Notes: generated by a model from the letters alone, not told the origin. 5,354 nt of DNA from an uncultured Thermoleophilia bacterium (GCA_903921965.1 CAIXSE010000170.1:1-5354), one strand, 5' to 3'. Counted from the first letter of the stretch, positions 1 through 5,224 are shown. Translations and numbers: made by a program.

Positions 1-195
1 ATCGTGGTCAAGCTCACGCTGCCGGTGCTGGAGAAGCTCGGCTTCGCCGAGGACGCCATCTTCACCACGCTCGAGAACCGCATGAAATGCGGGCTCGGCA
101 AGTGCGGCCGCTGCAACATCGGGCCCGTGTACGTCTGCAAGGACGGGCCCGTCTTCACCGCCAGGCAGATGAAGGAGCTGCCGCCGGAGTTCTGA
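1..195 (+). CDS. Electron-transfer subunit with C-terminal [2Fe-2S] domain (hydrogenase/sulfhydrogenase gamma type), 3' part only
   Basis: Only the last 64 codons are inside the window; the frame is open from the first base and stops at a TGA at 193-195. Four cysteines at visible residues 30, 35, 38 and 46 are spaced C-x4-C-x2-C-x7-C, and the chain ends with a MKELPPEF-like tail. This is the [2Fe-2S] cluster domain that closes the FAD/NAD-binding electron-transfer proteins of the ferredoxin reductase family, such as sulfhydrogenase/NiFe-hydrogenase subunit gamma, anaerobic sulfite reductase subunit B and PyrK. In that family the upstream part binds FAD and NAD(P)H and passes electrons through the cluster to or from a partner in the cytoplasm. 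The short spacing before the last Cys and the following DGPVF motif resemble hydrogenase gamma subunits most, but the partner genes lie to the left of the window, so the exact complex cannot be settled. A strong terminator follows, so this is probably the last gene of its operon. Confidence 0.85.
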   Translation: MVVKLTLPVLEKLGFAEDAIFTTLENRMKCGLGKCGRCNIGPVYVCKDGPVFTARQMKELPPEF

Positions 196-223
196 GCCGG
201 CCGGCGGCTACGCTCGAAGGTCC

Positions 224-258
224 CGAGGCCGGGGCGCCCCTGCGGCGCCCCGGCTTCG
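224..258 (+). terminator. Intrinsic terminator-like hairpin after the electron-transfer gene
   Basis: An 11-bp perfect GC-rich inverted repeat pairs 228-238 with 244-254 around a 5-nt CCTGC loop. Four more pairs, one of them G-U, extend it to 224-258. A pyrimidine-rich run (TCGTCGTCTCTG) follows instead of a pure T tract. It lies 29 nt after the stop codon of the first gene, as expected for Rho-independent termination in a very GC-rich genome. Confidence 0.7.
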
Positions 259-343
259 TCGTCTCTGCGGCCGCCTCGACGCGGGCGTCGGCGCTCGAGA
301 CGTCGGACGCTCGCGGGGTTCCCGTCGCGCCCCTGCTCAGTGC

Positions 344-349
344 TATCGT
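344..349 (+). promoter_or_regulatory. Candidate -10 box (TATCGT) for the phosphatase-reductase gene
   Basis: TATCGT matches TAnnnT and lies inside GTGCTATC (340-347), the same octamer that precedes the divergent minus-strand gene pair. Transcription from here would start near 356 and give a leader of about 74 nt before the ATG at 430. No convincing -35 box is visible at the usual distance. Confidence 0.35.
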
Positions 350-413
350 CATGCACGCAGGGGCGACGGCGCGTGGGATGCCGTGCGCCGCCATGGTCGT
401 TGACCGACGTGAC

Positions 414-419
414 GAGAGG
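414..419 (+). promoter_or_regulatory. Ribosome binding site (GAGAGG) selecting the ATG at 430
   Basis: GAGAGG ends 10 nt before the ATG at 430 and is the reason for preferring that start over the in-frame GTG at 340. The stretch 340-429 encodes no recognisable protein sequence and carries the candidate promoter, so it is most likely non-coding leader. Confidence 0.6.
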
Positions 420-429
420 CCGGAGTCCA

Positions 430-1878
430 ATGGACACCTGGTGGATCGACGAGCCGGACCTGCAGGGATGCGCGAACCCCTCCGAAGAGGAGCTCGAGAC
501 GTTGCGGCGTGACGGCTTCGGGGTGCTCGTCTCACTGCTGGACGAAGAGGAACAGTCGCCTCGCTACGACATCGTCGCTGCCGCAGCTTCCGGGTGGGTG
601 CGTCACGCAATCCCCGTCAAGGACTTCCAGGCGCCCACTGTCGAGCAGCTCGAACAGTTCGTGACGCTGGTCTCTGGGCTCCCCCCAGGGACCAGGACGG
701 TCGTCCATTGCCAGGGCGGATCCGGCCGGACCGGGACATTCGCTGCCGCCTACTGGTGCGCGAACGGTCTGTCGGCGTCGGACGCGATCGCCCACGTCAG
801 GAAGGCCAGACCCCATGCTGTCGAGACTTCGGAGCAAGAGGCCGCCCTCGAGGCCTTCTGCATGGAGCGGACGCACCCGACGCGACACGTCATGCACCCG
901 CGCCCCCTTGGCCGCACCGGCCTCACGATCTCGCCCGTCGGCCTGGGCTGCTGGCAGTTCTCCCAGGGCCGGAACCTCACCGGCAAGATGTGGTCGGTCC
1001 TCGGCCAGGGGGCCATGGACGACATCGTCGCGGCGGCGCTGCGCGGCGGCATCACGTGGTTCGACACGGCCGAGGCCTACGGCGACGGGGCGTCGGAGCG
1101 CGCCCTCGCCGCCGGCCTGCGCCACGCGGGCGTCGAGCCTGGCCAGGTGGTGGTCGCGACCAAGTGGCTGCCGATCCTCAAGCCCGCCCGCGACCTGCGC
1201 CGCAACATCGGTACACGCAACGCCTGCCTCGCCCCGTATCCGGTCGACCTGTACCAGGTGCACATCCCGTGGAGCACCTCCCCGGTCGCGGCGCAGATGC
1301 GCGAGATGGCCACCCTGGTCCGCGCCGGCAAGGTGCGCGCCGTCGGCGTCAGCAACTTCTCGGCGAAGCGCATGGCGCAGGCCGGCGCGGCGCTGCAGGC
1401 GGAAGGCCTGCCGCTCGCCTCCAACCAGGTGCGCATCAACCTGCTCGAGCGCAGCGTCGAGGCGAACGGCGTCCTCGACCTCGCCCGAGAGCGCGGCGTC
1501 ACCCTCATCGCGTACTCGCCGCTCGCCCAGGGCGTGCTGACGGGGCGCTACCACGATGATCCGGCGAAGGCGCGAGCCCTGCCCTACGGGCGCCGCTCGC
1601 GCCTGAGCCCCTCAAGCCGCTTCCTCACACCGCAGGGGCTGGCGCGCTCAGCGCCACTCATCGCCGGGCTACGCGCCGTCGGCGAGGCACACGGCGCCAC
1701 GCCCGCCCAGGTGGCCTTGGCGTGGCTCGTCACCTACTACGGTGAGACCGTCGTCGCTATTCCGGGCGCCTCGCGAGCGGAGCAGGCATCCGAGGCGGCC
1801 GCAGTCATGGACCTGCAGCTCACCGCGGACGAGGTCGAGCGCATCGACCGCCTCTCGGCCGCGATCGCCCACAGGTAG
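430..1878 (+). CDS. Fusion protein: dual-specificity/tyrosine phosphatase-like domain + aldo/keto reductase
   Basis: A single 482-residue frame holds two enzymes. Residues 1 to about 145 form a dual-specificity phosphatase-like domain. The P-loop HCQGGSGRTG supplies the nucleophile Cys94 and phosphate-binding Arg100, and Asp65 in PVKDF is the likely general acid. Residues 155-482 form a full-length aldo/keto reductase, a TIM-barrel NAD(P)H-dependent carbonyl reductase. Its tetrad appears complete as Asp212, Tyr217 (DTAEAYG), Lys245 (ATKW) and His278 (VHIPW). GVSNF (306-310), YSPLAQGVLTG (from 362) and the cofactor-binding IPGASRAEQ (444-452) are also present. Both substrates are unknown. No signal peptide or membrane segment is seen, so it should be cytoplasmic. 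An ATG at 892 sits exactly where a stand-alone reductase would begin, but it has no Shine-Dalgarno at a usable distance and no stop separates the halves. The phosphatase half uses far more A/T-ending codons than the reductase half. I am confident in both domains, less so that they function as one polypeptide. Confidence 0.85.
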   Translation: MDTWWIDEPDLQGCANPSEEELETLRRDGFGVLVSLLDEEEQSPRYDIVAAAASGWVRHAIPVKDFQAPTVEQLEQFVTLVSGLPPGTRTVVHCQGGSGRTGTFAAAYWCANGLSASDAIAHVRKARPHAVETSEQEAALEAFCMERTHPTRHVMHPRPLGRTGLTISPVGLGCWQFSQGRNLTGKMWSVLGQGAMDDIVAAALRGGITWFDTAEAYGDGASERALAAGLRHAGVEPGQVVVATKWLPILKPARDLRRNIGTRNACLAPYPVDLYQVHIPWSTSPVAAQMREMATLVRAGKVRAVGVSNFSAKRMAQAGAALQAEGLPLASNQVRINLLERSVEANGVLDLARERGVTLIAYSPLAQGVLTGRYHDDPAKARALPYGRRSRLSPSSRFLTPQGLARSAPLIAGLRAVGEAHGATPAQVALAWLVTYYGETVVAIPGASRAEQASEAAAVMDLQLTADEVERIDRLSAAIAHR

Positions 1879-1890
1879 GCGGCCGGCGCA

Positions 1891-1910
1891 GGCACCGCAG
1901 CGAGCGTGCC
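1891..1910. terminator. Weak hairpin between convergent genes
   Basis: GGCAC (1891-1895) pairs with GTGCC (1906-1910) around a 10-nt loop in the 44-nt gap between the convergent stop codons of the reductase and nucleotidyltransferase genes. The position suits a bidirectional terminator, but the stem is only five pairs and no T tract is present on either side, so the call is tentative. Confidence 0.2.
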
Positions 1911-1922
1911 GGGCGGCGGGCG

Positions 1923-2492
1923 TCAGGTCGGCGCAGTGGCGCGGCGCCGGACCTCCGCGAGTGCGTCGGCCACATCGAGTGCGAGCGCCCAGCGGTCCAG
2001 ATACCCCTGGTCGAGGACGTCGCCCTGGAACTCGTAGACGCCGGTCGCATCGTCGAGTTGCTTCTGGCTGCCACCCGACAGGGCGGACCAGCGGAGTTTC
2101 ATGAGGATGGTGTCTTCCGGGGCGGAGACGACCAGGCGAAGCCCCAGCGCGTCGATGGTGGTGCGTCGCGCGAACCTCTCCCGGTCGTACTCCTCGTCCT
2201 TCAGAAGCCAGAAGTCGGCCTTGTCGCCGGTGACGGGATCGATGAGGTTGAAGGTGGATGCCCGCCGGACGGCCTCTGCAACCGCTCGTTCGTCCAGATA
2301 GAGATCGGGTGCCGCGAGCGCACTGACAAGGCCTGCGGCATCAGCCGCCGTCACGCTGATGACGATATCGACGTCGTGACTGGCCCGTGGTACGCCCTGC
2401 GCGCTGCTCACGATGGACCCGGTGAGCATGTACGGGACGCCGGCCCGGTCGAGGGCACCGACGATACGGGTCAGGAGCGCCTGTTCCGACAC
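1923..2492 (-). CDS. Nucleotidyltransferase-fold protein (189 aa)
   Basis: The start is taken as the GTG at 2492. A GGAG lies 11 nt upstream of it, and the recognisable family sequence begins there (VSEQALLTRIVGALDRAGVP). Residues 24-43 carry the nucleotidyltransferase signature: Gly25-Ser26, then Asp40-x-Asp42 in a DVDIVI strand, which in this superfamily bind the nucleotide and metal. Asp93 in the KADFW strand is the likely third carboxylate. PEDTILMKL (125-133) and a C-terminal helical region rich in Gln, Asp and Leu complete the usual architecture of small AbiEii/MNT-like or DUF-type nucleotidyltransferases. Family members transfer a nucleotide to a protein, RNA or small-molecule acceptor, and several are toxins or defence components; the acceptor here cannot be told. 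It overlaps the upstream 71-aa gene by 22 nt and is probably translationally coupled to it. About a quarter of its first 74 codons end in A or T, unlike the central reductase region, which suggests acquisition from elsewhere. Confidence 0.8.
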   Translation of the reverse strand: MSEQALLTRIVGALDRAGVPYMLTGSIVSSAQGVPRASHDVDIVISVTAADAAGLVSALAAPDLYLDERAVAEAVRRASTFNLIDPVTGDKADFWLLKDEEYDRERFARRTTIDALGLRLVVSAPEDTILMKLRWSALSGGSQKQLDDATGVYEFQGDVLDQGYLDRWALALDVADALAEVRRRATAPT

Positions 2493-2686
2493 TTCTCGAG
2501 CTGCTCCAGGTAGATGCGCTGCTGCTCTGCAGGGCCGGCATCCGGGAACCTCTGCCGTATGCCGGCGCGGAGCAGCTCGTGGCTCTGCTCTGTGAGTTCG
2601 AACGCCTTGAGCAGGCGCCCTTCGGGGGTCATGCGGCGGAGCGCCGCCAGGTAGACGGCTCGGTTGGCGTGAGGCTTGGGGTCCAC
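2471..2686 (-). CDS. Small hypothetical protein paired with the nucleotidyltransferase (71 aa)
   Basis: The frame runs from a GTG at 2686 to a TGA at 2473-2471. The predicted product starts VDPKPHANRAVYL, carries ALRRMTPEGRLLKAFELTEQ near residues 15-34 and ends with a charged YLEQLEKCRNRRS tail. It looks fully helical, strongly charged and cytoplasmic, with no signal peptide, no membrane segment and one Cys (66). I recall similar short proteins with the MTPExRLxKAFEL core beside small nucleotidyltransferase genes, but I know of no assigned function. The 22-nt overlap with the downstream gene and the shared promoter region point to a co-expressed pair. The start is favoured because TATCCT lies exactly 6 nt before it, which fits leaderless initiation, and because no Shine-Dalgarno is visible. 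It could be a regulator, antitoxin or substrate of the nucleotidyltransferase; that is inference from gene order alone. Confidence 0.75.
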   Translation of the reverse strand: MDPKPHANRAVYLAALRRMTPEGRLLKAFELTEQSHELLRAGIRQRFPDAGPAEQQRIYLEQLEKCRNRRS

Positions 2687-2692
2687 GAACGA

Positions 2693-2698
2693 AGGATA
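2693..2698 (-). promoter_or_regulatory. -10 box (TATCCT) for the 71-aa/nucleotidyltransferase pair, probably leaderless
   Basis: Read on the minus strand, GTGCTATCCT ends 6 nt before the GTG at 2686. A -10 box at that distance places the transcription start at or next to the start codon, as in leaderless genes of actinobacteria and related groups. No Shine-Dalgarno occurs in between. A clear -35 box is not visible. Confidence 0.5.
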
Positions 2699-2737
2699 GC
2701 ACCGCCCCGGGTCGGCGAACCCCGGACGCTCCCGCGC

Positions 2738-2766
2738 TTGACTCCGCCGGCCGCAGCTCCCACCGT
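2738..2766 (+). promoter_or_regulatory. Candidate promoter for the PHP-domain gene (TTGACT, 17 nt, CACCGT)
   Basis: TTGACT at 2738-2743 is a good -35 match. Seventeen nt later CACCGT (2761-2766) occupies the -10 position but matches TATAAT at only two of six bases. It ends 6 nt before the GTG at 2773, which would again give a leaderless message. The poor -10 keeps confidence low. Confidence 0.3.
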
Positions 2767-2772
2767 TGAGGA

Positions 2773-3930
2773 GTGAGAGAGGTCCGCACAACGGGCAGCT
2801 TGCGGCGCGGCGGCGAGGCGTACGGCCGGCCCCGGGGCGCCGTGGCGCGTCGCCGCCCCCGGCGTGCCGCGGCGGCGCTCGGGACGTACCTGCTGCTGCT
2901 CGGCCTCGCGGCGTGCGCACTCGCGCCCGGCGCTCCGGCAGCGGCGCCGGCCTACCACGTCTACTTCGGCGACCTGCACGGCCACACCCAGTTCTCGGAC
3001 GGCAAGGGCACGCCGGAGCAGGCCTACGCGCAGGCCGCCGCGGGCGGCGCGGACTTCCTGGCGCTCACCGACCACCGCGAGGGGCTGACGGCGGCCGAGT
3101 GGGAGCGCACCCGGGCCGCGGCCGCCGCGGCGACCACCGCGGACTTCGCCGGGCTGGCGGCCTTCGAAGTGAAGCCGCCCGTCGGCCACCTGAACGTCTA
3201 CGACAGCGCCGAGCTGCCGCCCATCGGCCTCGACGGCGCCGCGCTGTACGACTGGATCGCCGCGCGCGGCGCCGCCGCCCAGTGGAACCACCCCTTGCGC
3301 AACAGCGAGGACTTCGCCGGGTTCGCCTACCGGACCCCGGCGCGCGACGCCGCCATCTGCCTCCTCGAGGTCGTCAATCACGGCAGCGTCCCGCTCGAGC
3401 CCGACTACGAGGCGAGCTACATCCGTGCCCTGGACAAGGGCTGGCACGTGATGCCGTCGGCGAACGGCGACGTCCACGACGCGACGTGGATCACCGGCAA
3501 CGACGAGCGCACCGCCCTGCTCGCCGGGGCCCTCACGCCCGCCGGTCTGTACGAGGCCATGCGGGCGCGGCGCGGGTACGCGACCAGGGTCGCCGGCCTC
3601 GTCGTCGACTACCGGCTCGGCGGAGCCGTCATGGGGTCGGAGCTCCGCTCCCGGAAGGGCAGACTCACGGTCGCGGTGCACGTCCGTGAGCGCGACGCCG
3701 CCGCGGGACTCTCGCTGAGCCGCCTCGACGTCGTCACGAACGGCGGCAGGGTCGTGGCCACGAGCAGGAAGAGCGGCACGTCGCTGGACTGGACGGCGCG
3801 CATCCCCGTGACGCAGGGGCGCTACTACTACCTGCGCGTCTGGGTGAAGTACCTCGGGGCACTCCAGATCGAGACCGCCTGGACAGCTCCCGTCTGGGTG
3901 ACGGCGCCGTCCGGGGCCGCTCGCCGCTGA
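2773..3930 (+). CDS. Exported PHP-domain metallohydrolase, CehA/McbA type, probable lipoprotein (385 aa)
   Basis: A basic N-terminus, a hydrophobic stretch near residues 33-47 and a lipobox LAAC (Cys48) mark a Sec-exported lipoprotein. The mature domain should sit outside the cytoplasmic membrane. The PHP domain begins at GDLHGHTQFSDG, with metal ligands His69 and His71, then Asp100-His101 (LTDHRE), Glu132, His139 (GHLNVY), His173 (NHP), Glu199 and Asp233-His235 (NGDVHD). These are the motifs of the PHP phosphoesterase superfamily, in the order seen in CehA/McbA-like proteins. Residues 275-378 look like the beta-sandwich that follows PHP in that group, ending YYYLRVWV...APVWVT. Members hydrolyse phosphoesters or, in CehA, a carbamate ester; the substrate here is unknown. 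The start is uncertain. GTG at 2773 is the longest and fits a leaderless promoter, whereas GTG at 2842 would give a compact 25-residue signal peptide (MARRRPRR...LAAC) but has no clear ribosome site. The gene is divergent from the nucleotidyltransferase pair. Confidence 0.82.
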   Translation: MREVRTTGSLRRGGEAYGRPRGAVARRRPRRAAAALGTYLLLLGLAACALAPGAPAAAPAYHVYFGDLHGHTQFSDGKGTPEQAYAQAAAGGADFLALTDHREGLTAAEWERTRAAAAAATTADFAGLAAFEVKPPVGHLNVYDSAELPPIGLDGAALYDWIAARGAAAQWNHPLRNSEDFAGFAYRTPARDAAICLLEVVNHGSVPLEPDYEASYIRALDKGWHVMPSANGDVHDATWITGNDERTALLAGALTPAGLYEAMRARRGYATRVAGLVVDYRLGGAVMGSELRSRKGRLTVAVHVRERDAAAGLSLSRLDVVTNGGRVVATSRKSGTSLDWTARIPVTQGRYYYLRVWVKYLGALQIETAWTAPVWVTAPSGAARR

Positions 3931-3944
3931 AGCGGAGCGGCCTC
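3913..3944 (+). terminator. Hairpin spanning the PHP gene stop codon
   Basis: GGCCGCTC (3915-3922) pairs perfectly with GAGCGGCC (3935-3942), with two more outer pairs, one of them G-T. After a 2-nt bulge, CGC (3925-3927) pairs with GCG (3932-3934) around a TGAA loop. The stop codon TGA (3928-3930) lies in that loop. No T tract follows, so it may terminate by its GC stem alone or act as a 3'-end stabiliser. Confidence 0.5.
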
Positions 3945-3967
3945 ACCGGTGGACGGCGCTCCTCCGG

Positions 3968-3973
3968 TAGTAT
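3968..3973 (+). promoter_or_regulatory. Candidate -10 box (TAGTAT) for the M48-like membrane protein gene
   Basis: TAGTAT fits TAnnnT well and lies in the short gap after the PHP gene hairpin. It implies a transcription start near 3980 and a leader of about 32 nt containing the strong ribosome site. A -35 box is not convincing. Confidence 0.4.
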
Positions 3974-3997
3974 TCGCTCACCGACGACGAGCATGCC

Positions 3998-4004
3998 GGG
4001 GAGG
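3998..4004 (+). promoter_or_regulatory. Ribosome binding site (GGGGAGG) selecting the GTG at 4012
   Basis: GGGGAGG ends 7 nt before the GTG at 4012, an ideal distance. This decides the start against the in-frame GTG at 3949, whose extra 21 codons would overlap the TAGTAT promoter box and encode an Arg/Cys-rich stretch with no protein-like character. Confidence 0.75.
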
Positions 4005-4011
4005 CGAGCGG

Positions 4012-5127
4012 GTGAGCGACGACGCCACGCAGAAGCCCTACCGCCCGCTGCGGCTGGAGCCGCTCCGGCTGCGCGTCGAGCGCAACCGCATCAGGTTCGC
4101 CGTCTTCCTCGCCGCGTTCGTCGGCGGGTCTGCGCTGATCCTCACGGGCGCGTTCATCGCCGTGCCCGGCTCGCTGATCGGGCTCGTCGTGGACTCGCCG
4201 GACTACTACCCCTCGCTCGGCATCGTGCTGGGTGTGGTCTTCGGACTGCTGCTCGTGGCCGGCGGCATCGCGGCGGCGGCGCAGGTGCTCAACGCCGAGC
4301 ACTGGGTCCGCAGCCGGTTCAGCGGCTCGGACCTCGACCCCAAGGACCAGCCGGCGCTCGCCCGCGCGGTGGAGGAGATGGCCATCGCCGCCGGCCACCC
4401 CCAGCCGCCGCGCCTGCTGCTGCTCGACGTGGCCAGCGTGAACGCCTGCGCCATCGGCGCCAGCCGCAGGCAGCCGGTCATCGGGGTGACGCGCGGCTTC
4501 CTCGAGACCTTCACGCCGGCCGAGCAGCAGGCGGTGATCGCCATGCTGATGGCACGGATCACGCGCGGCGACATCCTCGTCGGCACCGCGCTCGCCGCCC
4601 TGATGGGCCCGCTCAAGTACCTGCGCATGCTGCGCAAGGCGCCCAAGGAGGCGGCCGCCGCCTTCGACCCCGGCTGCGCCGCCCAGGGCTGCGCGGCCGC
4701 CGACGGGTGCGGCGACCTGGGCGACGGCTGCTCGGACATCGGCGACGGCGACGGCTGCGGCGGCCTCATCGTCGCCGTGCTGTTCGTCGCGCTGGTGGCA
4801 GCGCTCACCTGGCTCGCGATCATCATCGCCACGTGGCTCGTCACCGTCTGGGGCCGCGCCCTGCAGCGCACCGGCCACGAGAAGGCCGACGCCGAAGGCA
4901 TGCTGCTCCTGCGCGACCCGGTGCCGATGCTGTCGGCCCTGCGCAAGGCCATCGCCTCGTCCAACGAGGTCGCCGACGGCGACCCGTCGTACGACGGCAT
5001 CTTCTACGCCCCCACCAGCGGCACGCCGGCCATCGAGAAGGTGGAGCGCCGGCGCTACGACCGCCTCCGCGAGGTGCTCGGCATCGAAGGCCTCGCGGCG
5101 GATGCTCTCCCCGGCGAGGGCTCCTGA
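4012..5127 (+). CDS. M48/HtpX-like membrane protein with degenerate zinc site (probable pseudopeptidase, 371 aa)
   Basis: The chain has two N-terminal membrane segments (about residues 29-51 and 69-91), a cytoplasmic-type domain, a possible weak hydrophobic segment near 188-203 and a long segment at about 251-280. Residues 108-190 follow the M48 peptidase layout: LARAVEEMAIAAG, a PPRLLLLD strand, VNACAIGAS, a VIGVTRGFLE strand, then TPAEQQAVIA. In active M48 enzymes the next residues are HExxH, the zinc and catalytic motif. Here residues 178-182 read MLMAR, while the flanking VIA and the downstream I...DI still align. The usual third-ligand Glu before A-D is also displaced: GHEKAD at 288-293 has His where Glu is expected. 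Residues 222-249 form a Gly/Asp-rich stretch with five cysteines (222, 227, 233, 240, 249) just before the last membrane helix. I infer a membrane protein that kept the fold but lost proteolysis. It appears to be a single-gene unit with its own promoter. Confidence 0.7.
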   Translation: MSDDATQKPYRPLRLEPLRLRVERNRIRFAVFLAAFVGGSALILTGAFIAVPGSLIGLVVDSPDYYPSLGIVLGVVFGLLLVAGGIAAAAQVLNAEHWVRSRFSGSDLDPKDQPALARAVEEMAIAAGHPQPPRLLLLDVASVNACAIGASRRQPVIGVTRGFLETFTPAEQQAVIAMLMARITRGDILVGTALAALMGPLKYLRMLRKAPKEAAAAFDPGCAAQGCAAADGCGDLGDGCSDIGDGDGCGGLIVAVLFVALVAALTWLAIIIATWLVTVWGRALQRTGHEKADAEGMLLLRDPVPMLSALRKAIASSNEVADGDPSYDGIFYAPTSGTPAIEKVERRRYDRLREVLGIEGLAADALPGEGS

Positions 5128-5133
5128 GGCCGG

Positions 5134-5160
5134 CCGGGGCGCGAGCGCCGGGCCCCCCGG
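5134..5160 (+). terminator. GC-rich hairpin after the M48-like gene
   Basis: GGCG (5138-5141) pairs with CGCC (5146-5149) around CGAG. An alternative outer stem pairs CCGGGG (5134-5139) with CCCCGG (5155-5160). It begins 6 nt after the stop codon. No T tract follows and the two stems are mutually exclusive at their shared bases, so termination is plausible but unproven. Confidence 0.35.
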
Positions 5161-5165
5161 TGTCG

Positions 5166-5171
5166 TACCAT
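5166..5171 (+). promoter_or_regulatory. Candidate -10 box (TACCAT) for the last gene
   Basis: TACCAT fits TAnnnT and follows directly on the hairpin after the M48-like gene, in the same arrangement as the TAGTAT box after the PHP gene. It would give a leader of roughly 47 nt before the ATG at 5225. No -35 box is recognisable. Confidence 0.3.
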
Positions 5172-5207
5172 GCGGCCACCAGTCCCACACGCCAGCCGAC
5201 CCGACAC

Positions 5208-5213
5208 AGGAGG
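5208..5213 (+). promoter_or_regulatory. Ribosome binding site (AGGAGG) for the last gene
   Basis: A perfect AGGAGG ends 11 nt before the ATG at 5225. The spacing is slightly long, but the match is the strongest in the window and supports this ATG as the true start of a short-leader gene. Confidence 0.7.
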
Positions 5214-5224
5214 CGACCGCCGCC

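Noticed and set aside
278..289. Small inverted repeat GACGC-GG-GCGTC as an operator
   Set aside because: A 5-bp repeat with a 2-nt spacer is expected by chance in DNA this GC-rich, and it does not overlap a promoter box.
340..429. Upstream extension of the phosphatase-reductase gene to a GTG at 340
   Set aside because: The 30 extra residues are Arg/Cys-rich without family similarity, overlap a promoter-like box, and lack a ribosome site, whereas the ATG at 430 has GAGAGG 10 nt upstream.
532..1554. Open minus-strand and alternate plus-strand frames across the phosphatase-reductase gene
   Set aside because: They are Arg/Ala/Gly/Pro-rich with no recognisable motifs, while the 430-1878 frame has two complete catalytic domains.
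892..1878. Separate aldo/keto reductase gene starting at the ATG at 892
   Set aside because: It matches the usual family N-terminus, but there is no Shine-Dalgarno at normal distance, no -10 box directly before it and no stop separating it from the phosphatase frame. Kept as an alternative only.
2493..2789. Upstream extension of the nucleotidyltransferase frame to 2789
   Set aside because: The added residues are Arg/Pro-rich and lie over the 71-aa gene in another frame. Family similarity begins at the GTG at 2492.
2629..3681. Minus-strand frame of 350 codons opposite the PHP gene
   Set aside because: Compositionally biased shadow; the plus strand carries all PHP metal-binding motifs and a signal peptide.
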